This document shows, piece after piece, positions 25,640 through 33,575 of a stretch of 35,630 nucleotides of DNA. Each line of letters begins with the position of its first letter. Position 1 is the stretch's first letter. The notes under the pieces were generated by a model that saw only the letters and a list, made by a program, of their open reading frames with translations, was not told the origin of the DNA and made no database searches. Source of the DNA: Bacteroidia bacterium (lineage in GTDB: Bacteria; Bacteroidota; Bacteroidia; UKL13-3); NCBI GenBank assembly GCA_014376805.1, contig JACMQU010000170.1, positions 1-35,630 of the forward strand, given 5' to 3'. The position numbers and the translations under genes are program-made.

Positions 25640-27316
25640 TTAGAAATTAGTTGTTAAAGTTAATCTTACTCCGCTAAAGGCAGGTTCAACTCTGCACACA
25701 CCACCCGTACAATTAACGCCCTCTACCTGCCTTATATACCCGCCGGTTATGCGTGTATTGTTGTGAGAATATGCGCAAAAAATATTCCAGTAATGAACCA
25801 GTTTAAATGATGAACCCGCAGCAGGCTGGTTTCTGTATCCCGGCGATACATTTACCATATCTCCAACGCTTATTGATAGCGGCGCAAAATTGTATTCAAG
25901 CAAACCATTCGCAAAGCTTCCAAGATCCTGCTGTGTTTTTAAATATTGCGATTCTATTCTAAGTGATTTTCTTGCAGATAGCTTATAGGTAGCTTCGCCA
26001 AAAATAGTATTGGCAATTACATAAGGCACATTGGCTTTGGCTTCAAACAATTGCTGGTTATAATTAATGTTCTGGTACCCAATAAGCAATTTAAATTTTT
26101 TGTTGAACCTATGTTGTAGTTCAAAATAAAACTCCCTGAAGTAACGCGTAGAATCTGCTGCGTTATTAAATGGATTGATGGTGTTTCCTTTAAAACCTCC
26201 TTTTCCTGTTGAAAGCGAGGTGTTAAAGTTTAGCTGGGTTTGGTACTTCTTTAAAAACTTAGGCTTAATGCTCAGTTCAAATTGCAAGCCATTTTCGCCG
26301 TATTCTTGTGTAACTGCATTATATCTGGCCAGTAAACGATATACATTTTGCCGTGTAATACTGGGTAAATATGCCACCATGCCCAGATTCTGATTCTCGA
26401 GCGGCGAAGTGCGTAATGAAAACTTATCGATATATCTGTACTGTACATTTATACCCAAGCCTTTTGTTGAATAAGACAAACTTGTTAAATAAACTTTGCC
26501 CGTATGCAACTCCATGCGGTTGGTGTTTGGGTTCACAATGGCTTCACCTGTTTTCTTTGCAACTTCGGCATACCACGAAATATTTTTATACCGGAGTGTA
26601 TTATAAACATTATATACAAACACATTGTATTTTGGAAGGAACCGGTTTTCTATAGCATAGTTGTTAATAGATGATGCTATCACATTCATAGTGGTATTAT
26701 CTATTGTTCGGTTAACGAGGCTTACACCTGGCTCCATGCTAAAATCATCGGCAAGGTCAAGGTGATGCTCGGCATTAAATCCTTTAAGCACTTCCGGCCT
26801 AAGATCGAACCGGTATTTTTGCAAACCGGTAAATGCTTTAATGGTTGTGTTTTCGGTAGGCCGCCAACGCAGCCTTACTCCTTGTATGCCAAAATCAAGA
26901 CCCAGGTTCCTGTCTTCATAAGCTCTAAATACCATTCCACTGGCAAACTGATCGTAAAAATAGCCCGCTGTAACGTTTAGTTTTTCAATGTCCTTGCTAA
27001 TACTCCATATTGCTAATCCACTGCGTGTATAAGCTTCCTGTGGGTTCAGCAAGGGAGAGTTATTAAACAGGTCGAAGCGGGCTGTAAAGGTATAACCGTT
27101 CTTTTTATAATTTAAAAGCAGCCACGCATCGGTACTCGATAATTCTTTTTGATACTGGGTTGTAGTGGCTCCAATACTACTGTCTTTTACATAAAACTGA
27201 TTAGTTGTCTGAAAATTTCCGGAAAATTCTCCTTTGTCTTCTTTCTTTTCAGGTTCCTGGGCAAAAACCTGCAACACAAATCCAATCAATAACAAACTGA
27301 GTAAAACTTTTTTCAT
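25640..27316 (-). CDS. DUF6029 outer-membrane protein
   Basis: 558 aa. Signal peptide MKKVLLSLLLIGFVLQVFAQ, a short charged linker, then GEFSGNFQTTNQFYVKDSS, TAGYFYDQFASGMVFRAYEDRNLG and repeated amphipathic strands to the C-terminal RLTLTTNF. This fits a beta-barrel of the DUF6029 family (recognised from memory). Function unknown. First gene of a two-gene unit with Omp28. A possible -7 box upstream is poor. Confidence 0.85.
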   Translation of the reverse strand: MKKVLLSLLLIGFVLQVFAQEPEKKEDKGEFSGNFQTTNQFYVKDSSIGATTTQYQKELSSTDAWLLLNYKKNGYTFTARFDLFNNSPLLNPQEAYTRSGLAIWSISKDIEKLNVTAGYFYDQFASGMVFRAYEDRNLGLDFGIQGVRLRWRPTENTTIKAFTGLQKYRFDLRPEVLKGFNAEHHLDLADDFSMEPGVSLVNRTIDNTTMNVIASSINNYAIENRFLPKYNVFVYNVYNTLRYKNISWYAEVAKKTGEAIVNPNTNRMELHTGKVYLTSLSYSTKGLGINVQYRYIDKFSLRTSPLENQNLGMVAYLPSITRQNVYRLLARYNAVTQEYGENGLQFELSIKPKFLKKYQTQLNFNTSLSTGKGGFKGNTINPFNNAADSTRYFREFYFELQHRFNKKFKLLIGYQNINYNQQLFEAKANVPYVIANTIFGEATYKLSARKSLRIESQYLKTQQDLGSFANGLLEYNFAPLSISVGDMVNVSPGYRNQPAAGSSFKLVHYWNIFCAYSHNNTRITGGYIRQVEGVNCTGGVCRVEPAFSGVRLTLTTNF

Positions 27317-27380
27317 TAATTATTTCATTAGTAAGGGGCTACTAAAATAATTTATTTTGCGTAAAAGTGTTCAGGTGGAA

Positions 27381-27956
27381 TTATTTTCCCTTGAATATCA
27401 CTTCTTCCGCATCACCCCAAAGTTGCTCAATTGAATAAAAATCACGTTTCTCTTCCTGAAAAACATGCGCAACTACGTTAAAATAATCAATAAGTACCCA
27501 CTCCAGGTTCTCAAAACCTTCACGATGCAACGGATTTTCATTTAGTGTTTTCTTTACTTCTTCTTCCAGACTTTTGCCAATGGCATCTACCTGTTTATCG
27601 TTTGATGCATGTGAAATAACAAAAAAATCTGCGGATGCACCAGCTATCTTGCGCATATCCAGTATCCTTATATTTTCTGCTTTGCGTTCATACATGCCCT
27701 GCGCTACCGTTAAGGCAAGTAAAAGACCCGGTTCTATAACCTTTACCTCCTTTATTGCTTTGGCAGGAGTTTTTTTAACCGCAGTTTTATTTGTAGGGAT
27801 TTCTTTTTCTATTGTTTTTTTAACTACTGTTTTTTTTGCTGCTACTTTTTTTACAGCCACTTTCTTAACAGCCACTTTCTTAACTGATGTTTTTGTTGCT
27901 TCAACTTTTTCAGAAGCAGCTTTTTTTGCAATTTTTTTTGCTGGTAATTTTGCCAT
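27381..27956 (-). CDS. rsfS: Ribosome silencing factor RsfS with long Lys/Ala-rich N-terminal tail
   Basis: 191 aa. Residues ~77-191 are a complete RsfS/Iojap domain: GMYERKAENIRILDMRKI, ADFFVISHASNDKQVDAI, GFENLEWVLIDYFNVVAHVF and DFYSIEQLWGDAE. RsfS binds ribosomal protein L14 and blocks subunit joining when nutrients are scarce. Residues 1-75 are unusual: a histone H1-like tail of KKVAVKKVAVKKVAAKK and similar units, with no Cys, Trp or Gly. The usual protein is only about 105-130 aa. The tail is part of the same frame with no internal start that would explain it away. It is encoded partly by 15-bp tandem repeats. Divergent from birA with only 22 bp between starts. Confidence 0.94.
   Translation of the reverse strand: MAKLPAKKIAKKAASEKVEATKTSVKKVAVKKVAVKKVAAKKTVVKKTIEKEIPTNKTAVKKTPAKAIKEVKVIEPGLLLALTVAQGMYERKAENIRILDMRKIAGASADFFVISHASNDKQVDAIGKSLEEEVKKTLNENPLHREGFENLEWVLIDYFNVVAHVFQEEKRDFYSIEQLWGDAEEVIFKGK
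27853..27882 (-). repeat. 15-bp tandem repeat inside the rsfS tail
   Basis: Two perfect adjacent copies of ACAGCCACTTTCTTA (plus strand) and a diverged third copy next to them (about 27838-27852). Each unit encodes one Lys-Lys-Val-Ala-Val step of the tail. Confidence 0.8.
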
Positions 27957-27978
27957 TTAGGTACAACTAGTAAATTTG

Positions 27979-28758
27979 ATGCAAATTAAGCACTTTTTTT
28001 TGGCACCTGATCATACTCTTATTGGAAGTTATACTGTTTTTTTAACAGAAACCACTTCTACCAATGATTCACTCAAGTTATTGTTTACGAATGAATCGCT
28101 GCCCGATGGTACCGTTATGTACACCGATTTCCAGGTTTCGGGTCGTGGGCAACAACAGACTGTATGGGAATCGGAAAGCTGTAAAAACTTGTTAATGAGC
28201 GTTTTACTACTTCCTGTTTTTTTACAGGCAGATGAACAATTATGGTTAAATGTTTGTATTTGTTTGGCCTTAAGGGAAACTGTTGAAGAGTTATCTGGCA
28301 TAGCTGCTTTTATTAAGTGGCCAAATGATATTTATTGTGCAGATAAAAAAATTGCCGGTATTTTAATTGAGAATGTTTTACAGGGCAACAAAATTAAATA
28401 TACTATCATTGGGCTTGGTTTAAACGTGAACCAAAACAGTTTTATAACCAATAAAGCAATTTCACTGGCATTGCTTTGTAACAAACAACTGGATGTAAAC
28501 GTAGTAAGAAAAACTGTTTGCAAAAAGCTGAGTTATTTTTATACCAAATTAAAAGCTAAGCAATGGTCATCTCTGTGGAGTTTATACCATCAGTATTTGT
28601 ATGGAAGGGGCAACCAGGCTTATTTTTTATGGAAGGGTGAAAAAGTAGAAGCACAAATTCTGGGTTTAGATAAACTAGGCAGACTGCATTTGCTTATTAT
28701 GGAAGAGGTAAGAAGTTTTGGCAACAAGGAAATTGAATTTTTAAGCCTGAAAAAATGA
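27979..28758 (+). CDS. birA: Biotin--[acetyl-CoA-carboxylase] ligase, group I
   Basis: 259 aa. Activates biotin with ATP and attaches it to the carboxyl-carrier protein of acetyl-CoA carboxylase. Motifs: TTSTND (25-30), the GRGQQQTVW biotinyl-AMP loop (55-63), KWPNDIY (113-119), KIAGILIE (124-131) and GLGLNVNQ (145-152). There is no N-terminal helix-turn-helix, so it is a ligase only, not a repressor. I use the ATG at 27979; a TTG directly before it would add one residue. A TAAATTTG sequence at 27971-27978 touches the start and so is too close to be its -7 box. First gene of the coaX-lptC run, with a 4-bp overlap to coaX. Confidence 0.95.
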   Translation: MQIKHFFLAPDHTLIGSYTVFLTETTSTNDSLKLLFTNESLPDGTVMYTDFQVSGRGQQQTVWESESCKNLLMSVLLLPVFLQADEQLWLNVCICLALRETVEELSGIAAFIKWPNDIYCADKKIAGILIENVLQGNKIKYTIIGLGLNVNQNSFITNKAISLALLCNKQLDVNVVRKTVCKKLSYFYTKLKAKQWSSLWSLYHQYLYGRGNQAYFLWKGEKVEAQILGLDKLGRLHLLIMEEVRSFGNKEIEFLSLKK

Positions 28759-29492
28759 AGCATTTGGAAAAATCAATCGTTATTGATATAGGAAATACGA
28801 GGCTCAAAGCAGGTGTTTTTTTTAATAATATTTTGCTTTCACAACAAAAAATTAAATTAACTGATGAGCATAAAATCTTCGATTTAATAATAAAATCAGG
28901 CGTTAAAAGTATAATAGTGAGTAATGTATCAGGTAAAGAAGTAGTTATTTTGAACCAATTGCCGGCTGATGTAGCCGTTTATAATTTAGGATCAGAAACA
29001 ATTTTACCCTTTAAAAACACCTATAAAAGCAAGCAAACCCTTGGTGCCGATAGATTAGCACTGATAGCAGGGGCGCAACATTTTTTTGAAAATTGCAATT
29101 GTCTGGTAATTGACGCCGGCACTTGTATAACATATGATATATTAACGGCAGATGGGAAATATCCCGGCGGAAATATTTCTCCCGGCCTTCAGATGAGGTT
29201 AAAAGCTATGCACAATTACACAGGTAAACTGCCGTTACCCGAATGGAAACAACCTGAAGAACTAATGGGCACCGATACGAAAAGTTGTTTATTAACCGGT
29301 GCCTGGTTTGGATTATTAGGCGAAATTCAATTTATCATTGATCAATACAGCAAGGATTTTGATGATTTAAAAGTGCTTTTAAGCGGAGGTGATGCCACAA
29401 TATTGGCAAAGCACATTAAAAACAGCATATTTGTAAACGAACACTTATTACTTTACGGACTTAATAAAATTTTGATTGTCAATGTTAATTAA
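28755..29492 (+). CDS. coaX: Type III pantothenate kinase
   Basis: 245 aa. Phosphorylates pantothenate, the first step of coenzyme A synthesis. ASKHA-fold motifs: DIGNTRLKAG (phosphate 1, Asp11), TLGADRLALIAGA, VIDAGTCITYDIL and GGNISPGLQMRLKAM, then LLSGGDA. Length is usual. Overlaps birA by ATGA and the next gene by 11 bp. The birA-coaX pairing is common, joining two cofactor steps that feed lipid synthesis. Confidence 0.95.
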   Translation: MKHLEKSIVIDIGNTRLKAGVFFNNILLSQQKIKLTDEHKIFDLIIKSGVKSIIVSNVSGKEVVILNQLPADVAVYNLGSETILPFKNTYKSKQTLGADRLALIAGAQHFFENCNCLVIDAGTCITYDILTADGKYPGGNISPGLQMRLKAMHNYTGKLPLPEWKQPEELMGTDTKSCLLTGAWFGLLGEIQFIIDQYSKDFDDLKVLLSGGDATILAKHIKNSIFVNEHLLLYGLNKILIVNVN

Positions 29493-30900
29493 AGCCAGAT
29501 GGCTACTTTTAGTTGGGTTATTTTTAGGATTACATACAAACACCCGGCTTTATTCGCAAAATATTACCAAATCTCCTTATTCCATAATTGGTATAGGTGA
29601 TCTTATATTTTCAGGCAATGCCGCTAATTATGCTATGGGGCAGGTTACCCAAGGCAAAAGAAATCCTTATAATATTAATTTTTTAAACCCGGCCTCTTAC
29701 AGTGGTCTGCTCATCACTAATATTGAAGCCGGTGCAACATACAGTCAGGGACATTTTAAAGGCTCCGATCAAACCAATGATGTAAACAATGCATGGATTG
29801 GCTATCTTAATTTTGCTTTTCCTGTTTCTCCCAAAAAAGGGATTGGAATCTCTTTTGGAGCAACACCTTATTCTGGCGTTGGATATAATATTCGCTCCTC
29901 CGTTAATATTCCTTCCGACTCGGCAGCCATACCGGCCATTTATTACTTTACGGGTAACGGTGGTTTGTCCCGGTTCTATGCAGGATACGGAATGAGGATA
30001 CATAAAAAACAACCCAAAACCATTTCTGCCTTTGATTCTGTTTACCGTTTTCATGTAAGCTCCTGGTTGCCCGACATATCTTTAGGGGGGAATGCAAATT
30101 ATTTATTCGGACAAATAAAAAACACAACACAGCTATTAATTCCGGCTCAATATAAATTGTTTAATACCAATGAAGATAAAGTAAATTATATACATGGATG
30201 GAGTTATGATATTGGGGTGCAGGTTCATGACACCTTTACTACTGTTAACGAAATTAAAAATAAACATAGTAATACAGAATGGGTTTTAGGGGCAACTATA
30301 ACGCCTGCAGGCAATTTGGCAGTGGAACAAGATTATATTTTACGTACTTTACCCGTTGGGTCTTCTGCCGGCATAAAGGATACCGTTTTTCAGAATTCAA
30401 ATTTAACAGGTAACGCAGTGGCTCCCTTAAGCTGGAAGGTAGGATTTAATATAACTCAAAAAACAAGAAGGCAGAACAACGCTAAACAAACCATTTTAAA
30501 TGAATGGCAACTGGCAGGCGATGTAAGAGGTACAAACTGGAGTAGTTACCGTAATTTAGGGTTAAATGATTCATTACGAAATAGCTTGGGAATTAGTATT
30601 GGGGCATCTTATATTCCCGATCTTACAGATGCACACAATATGTTAAAACGTATTGAATACCGGGCAGGGTGCAGGTTTGAACAAAGTAACCTGGAAGTTA
30701 ATGGCACCGGGGTTAATGTATGGGCAGTAACTGCCGGGTTTGGAATACCACTGCCTAAAAGTAAATCGAAATTAAATCTTGGGTTCGAATACATGGTTAG
30801 AGGAACTGTAAATAATGGTTTAATCCAGGAAAATTATTTCAGAGGCATCATTGGTATTAGCTTTGCCGATAAATGGTTCCATCGTTATCGTTATGATTAG
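29482..30900 (+). CDS. Outer-membrane beta-barrel protein (unnamed, FadL-like impression)
   Basis: 472 aa from the ATG at 29482, preferred over a TTG at 29476 since it gives a good signal peptide (MLIKARWLLLVGLFLGL, cleavage near LYSQ). NITKSPYSIIGIGDL, NPASYSGL, then many alternating strands ending ISFADKWFHRYRYD. N-terminal features and the 'NPA' resemble outer-membrane transport (OmpP1/FadL) type barrels, but I do not recognise a defined family. It overlaps coaX by 11 bp and lptC by 8 bp, so its expression is tied to LPS export; that context suggests an envelope-assembly or lipid-related role (inference). Confidence 0.8.
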   Translation: MLIKARWLLLVGLFLGLHTNTRLYSQNITKSPYSIIGIGDLIFSGNAANYAMGQVTQGKRNPYNINFLNPASYSGLLITNIEAGATYSQGHFKGSDQTNDVNNAWIGYLNFAFPVSPKKGIGISFGATPYSGVGYNIRSSVNIPSDSAAIPAIYYFTGNGGLSRFYAGYGMRIHKKQPKTISAFDSVYRFHVSSWLPDISLGGNANYLFGQIKNTTQLLIPAQYKLFNTNEDKVNYIHGWSYDIGVQVHDTFTTVNEIKNKHSNTEWVLGATITPAGNLAVEQDYILRTLPVGSSAGIKDTVFQNSNLTGNAVAPLSWKVGFNITQKTRRQNNAKQTILNEWQLAGDVRGTNWSSYRNLGLNDSLRNSLGISIGASYIPDLTDAHNMLKRIEYRAGCRFEQSNLEVNGTGVNVWAVTAGFGIPLPKSKSKLNLGFEYMVRGTVNNGLIQENYFRGIIGISFADKWFHRYRYD

Positions 30901-31441
30901 AATTTTTATAATCACTTTATTGAGTTTACAGGTATGTTTGTTTATTTCGTGCGGTGCCAGAGAAATAGATAAAATTAAAGTAGCTTCTAATGCTAAACCA
31001 TTACCTGTAGAAAGAGGTACTAATATTAGTATTCATTATTCAGACAGTGGCTATTTAAAAGCACGTTTATTTGCACCTTTGCTTGAACGCTACAGTAATG
31101 AACAGCAAATGGAAACGGAAATGAAACAGGGTATAACTGCCTACTTCTACAGCAGTAATGGCAGAATTAACAGTTATTTAAAAAGTAAATATGCCATGCG
31201 CGACGAACGGTTAAGAACCATAACTGCCAGAAATGATGTACAGGTTATTAATATAAAAGGGGATACATTGAAAACCGAAGAGTTGATTTGGGATGAAAAA
31301 ACAGACAAAATTTATTCTAATAAATTTGTAAAAATTAATTCGCCCGATAGAATAATATTCGGAACCGGTTTAGAAGCTAATACTGATTTTACTCGTTTTA
31401 AAGTTTTAAATATTACAGGTATAATAAGCCTTAAACAATAA
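30893..31441 (+). CDS. lptC: LPS export ABC transporter periplasmic protein LptC
   Basis: 182 aa. LptC bridges the inner-membrane LptBFG complex to LptA and hands on LPS. The start at 30893 gives MIRIFIITLLSLQVCLFISC, a lipoprotein signal with Cys20. Longer frames from 30851 would place this signal internally. Followed by the LptC/OstA-like jellyroll pattern: VERGTNISIHYSDSGYLKARL, YFYSSNGRINSYLKSKYA, ITARNDVQVINIKGDTLKTEEL and IWDEKTDKIYSNKFVKI. Bacteroidota LptC proteins are often lipoproteins rather than helix-anchored. It overlaps the barrel gene by 8 bp and the next small gene by 1 bp. Confidence 0.93.
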   Translation: MIRIFIITLLSLQVCLFISCGAREIDKIKVASNAKPLPVERGTNISIHYSDSGYLKARLFAPLLERYSNEQQMETEMKQGITAYFYSSNGRINSYLKSKYAMRDERLRTITARNDVQVINIKGDTLKTEELIWDEKTDKIYSNKFVKINSPDRIIFGTGLEANTDFTRFKVLNITGIISLKQ

Positions 31442-31608
31442 TGGATAACTGGATAGTTCGTAATTGGTTAATCTTATGTGCGGCTTCATTAATCGTAGGT
31501 TTCTGGATAGCTTTTTTTGAAGACTTTGTGAAAGGTAAGGCATATATGTTTTTTATCCTGTCTATTGTTTTTGCTTATGTATGGCTTAAAAAAAGCAATA
31601 AAATATAA
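31441..31608 (+). CDS. 55-aa two-helix membrane protein
   Basis: Starts on the last base of the lptC stop codon (TAATG). Begins MDNWIVRNWLILCAASLIVG and ends with YVWLKKSNKI. Two hydrophobic helices (~9-25 and ~36-49) are separated by the charged loop FFEDFVKGKAY; a basic C-terminus follows. It is not an obvious shadow, since nothing lies opposite. Family unknown to me. The operon position suggests a helper of the LPS export or outer-membrane assembly steps (inference). Confidence 0.72.
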   Translation: MDNWIVRNWLILCAASLIVGFWIAFFEDFVKGKAYMFFILSIVFAYVWLKKSNKI

Positions 31609-31674
31609 GTTAAAAAAAATTCAGTAAATACAAAATAGATAGAACTTCTAAATTTACGCAATGGTAATAAAGCC

Positions 31675-32208
31675 TTACAATTTAGATTCGGCTGCCAGAT
31701 TAATTGCTTTTAATCCCTGCTCAAAACTCTCTTCAGTTGAAGTTACTTTACCCGGTAACATAAACCTGAATAAAGGATTATAACCCACATCACCGGAATC
31801 AACCCAGAAAAGTTGAGTAGAGCCTGCAACCGATGCAAAATAAAAGATGGCTTCAGAGTGCATCTGGCCTTCATTAATAGACAGATCATAGCGTAACTTT
31901 TGCTCAGGTATGCTTTCAATAATCCTGAACCTGCCATTACCAACTAACCCTCCATTAAAATATTGCGTGGCACCTTCACCCATTTTTATTTGTGAGTAAA
32001 AAGATACCATTGAACTGTCAAGGCTATTATTCCAGGGACTCCAGTCTTTCCAGTTTTGAATCTGATTAAGGTAATTAAAAGTTGAAGATAAGGGTTTATT
32101 GATTATTACACTTTTTTCTATCCGGTATTGATGTGGGAATGCCAGAGAAGCTATAAAAATTAATGCGAAAAAGCCCATGATGCCGGCAAAAATGATGAAT
32201 GATTTCAT
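31675..32208 (-). CDS. SRPBCC-domain protein with N-terminal membrane helix
   Basis: 177 aa. One hydrophobic helix (~4-25) then a START/SRPBCC-like domain: RIEKSVIINKPLSSTFNYL, IQNWKDWSPWN, GEGATQYF, GRFRIIESIPEQKLRY and FEQGLKAINL at the end. Such folds bind hydrophobic ligands; many Bacteroidota copies are annotated as polyketide cyclase/SRPBCC. Ligand unknown. Divergent from the LiaF-like gene with 201 bp between, where I find only the LiaF promoter. Confidence 0.88.
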   Translation of the reverse strand: MKSFIIFAGIMGFFALIFIASLAFPHQYRIEKSVIINKPLSSTFNYLNQIQNWKDWSPWNNSLDSSMVSFYSQIKMGEGATQYFNGGLVGNGRFRIIESIPEQKLRYDLSINEGQMHSEAIFYFASVAGSTQLFWVDSGDVGYNPLFRFMLPGKVTSTEESFEQGLKAINLAAESKL

Positions 32209-32359
32209 GTAGGTTCAAGATAGATTGATAAGTAATAACAACGGCGAATTTATACCGAAAAATGCAAATATTTTTTAAAAAGATTCTATGTATCTCCTTC
32301 CTTATAACGACAAAAACGGTTTGTTCAGCGACCTTTTAACTGCTATTATCTATTAGGCA

Positions 32360-32390
32360 TTGTACCGTGTTTTGAATATGCATAGTTTTG
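32360..32390 (+). promoter_or_regulatory. Bacteroidota-type promoter of the LiaF/LytTR unit
   Basis: TTG at 32360-32362, 20-nt spacer, TAGTTTTG at 32383-32390 (perfect TAnnTTTG). The expected start of transcription is near 32397, leaving a 5' leader of about 13 nt before the ATG at 32410. Confidence 0.6.
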
Positions 32391-32409
32391 ACTCATAAGT
32401 AGGATAATT

Positions 32410-33195
32410 ATGGATGTACATAGGGAAGAAGGAAGGCCGTTTAAAGGAGTCTATCCGAAAACTGGAAGGGTTATAAGTGGGAGCATTTTAATTGGTATTG
32501 GGCTGGTTTTTTTAGCGCACCAGTTAGGTGTTGAAATGCCGGGATGGTTGTTTACCTGGCCTGTTTTTTTAATAGCTTTAGGGTTATATGTGGGAGCAAA
32601 ACACCTGTTCAGAAACCCGGGCTGGCTGGTTATGGTTGTGGTAGGTTTAGTATTTCTTTGTGAAGATATATATCAGGGGTTTGAACTGCATCGGTTTATA
32701 ATACCATTCTTCCTAATTCTTGCAGGAGTTGTTGTAGTTTTTAAACCATATAAAGGAAGATTTAACAGAAATCGTTTTCAGCAGTATACAAAACGTGGTT
32801 CACGCAATGAATTTAAAGATTCATTTTGTAACAGGGATGCTGAAGATTCTAACGACGATGTAATTGATTCGACAAGCATATTTGGAGGGGTGAAGAAAAA
32901 TATTTTAACAAAAAACTTTAAAGGTGGCGAAGTAATCTGTATAATGGGAGGAGCCGAAATAAATTTAAGTCACGCAGATATACAAGGTACTGTAGTACTT
33001 GAAATGATACAGATTTTTGGAGGAGCAAAACTTATCATTCCGGCAAACTGGGAAATAAGATCTGAAGCAGTTGTTATCTTAGGTAGCATCGAAGATAAAC
33101 GTCAGCAGTTGGCAGATTCAATGGATACAACAAATAAAGTGCTGATTTTAAAAGGTACTTGTATATTCGGTGGCATTGATATTAAAAGTTACTAA
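32410..33195 (+). CDS. LiaF-like membrane protein
   Basis: 261 aa. Four membrane helices (~23-37, 47-63, 71-84, 96-112), then a hydrophilic linker (~113-150, Arg/Asn/Asp-rich) and a C-terminal beta-helix-like domain: STSIFGGVKKNIL, GGEVICIMGGAEINLSHADI, IQIFGGAKLIIPANWEI and CIFGGIDIKSY. This matches the LiaF/YvqF family, which in Firmicutes inhibits the LiaRS envelope-stress system. Here a LytS/LytTR kinase-regulator pair follows in the same run. A sensor or brake role is inferred by analogy. A good promoter lies upstream. Confidence 0.9.
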   Translation: MDVHREEGRPFKGVYPKTGRVISGSILIGIGLVFLAHQLGVEMPGWLFTWPVFLIALGLYVGAKHLFRNPGWLVMVVVGLVFLCEDIYQGFELHRFIIPFFLILAGVVVVFKPYKGRFNRNRFQQYTKRGSRNEFKDSFCNRDAEDSNDDVIDSTSIFGGVKKNILTKNFKGGEVICIMGGAEINLSHADIQGTVVLEMIQIFGGAKLIIPANWEIRSEAVVILGSIEDKRQQLADSMDTTNKVLILKGTCIFGGIDIKSY

Positions 33196-33213
33196 CCCCT
33201 AAATAAAAAACCT

Positions 33214-33570
33214 ATGAACTGGTATTTAGCAAAAATTGTATTTAAAATAGTAAATAACGAAGTCATATCGGATGCACAATTTGATGAACAACTCTGCCTG
33301 ATTGAAGCACGAAATAAACAGGAAGCCTTTATTAAAGCCCGTATGCTGGGGGTAAAAAATGAAGATGAAGTAAGTGGCGAAAATAACAGAAAAGTATTCT
33401 GGAAATTTATTGATGTTCCATATCTCAGCCAGGTTAATGAATTTACCGATGGTATGGAATTGTACTCTTGCATTCATGAATCAGATGCGGGTGATGGCTA
33501 TGAAAAATATATTAAATTAAAAGCCCTGCAGCTACAGAATTCGTTTGAGAGAAATCTGGTTTCAAACTAA
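33214..33570 (+). CDS. DUF4288 protein
   Basis: 118 aa, no signal or membrane segment. MNWYLAKIVFKIV, FDEQLCLIEARNKQEAFIKA, WKFIDVPYLSQVNEFTDG and ELYSCIHE are the DUF4288 pattern (recognised from memory). Function unknown. Sits 18 bp after the LiaF-like gene and 5 bp before the kinase, hence most likely co-transcribed with both. It may act in the same signalling path. Confidence 0.87.
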   Translation: MNWYLAKIVFKIVNNEVISDAQFDEQLCLIEARNKQEAFIKARMLGVKNEDEVSGENNRKVFWKFIDVPYLSQVNEFTDGMELYSCIHESDAGDGYEKYIKLKALQLQNSFERNLVSN

Positions 33571-33575
33571 AAAGG

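Noticed and set aside
27971-27978. TAAATTTG as the birA promoter -7 box
   Set aside because: It touches the start codon, so transcription would begin inside the gene.
30851-30892. Longer lptC start inside the barrel gene
   Set aside because: Would bury the lipoprotein signal; the ATG at 30893 places it at the N-terminus.
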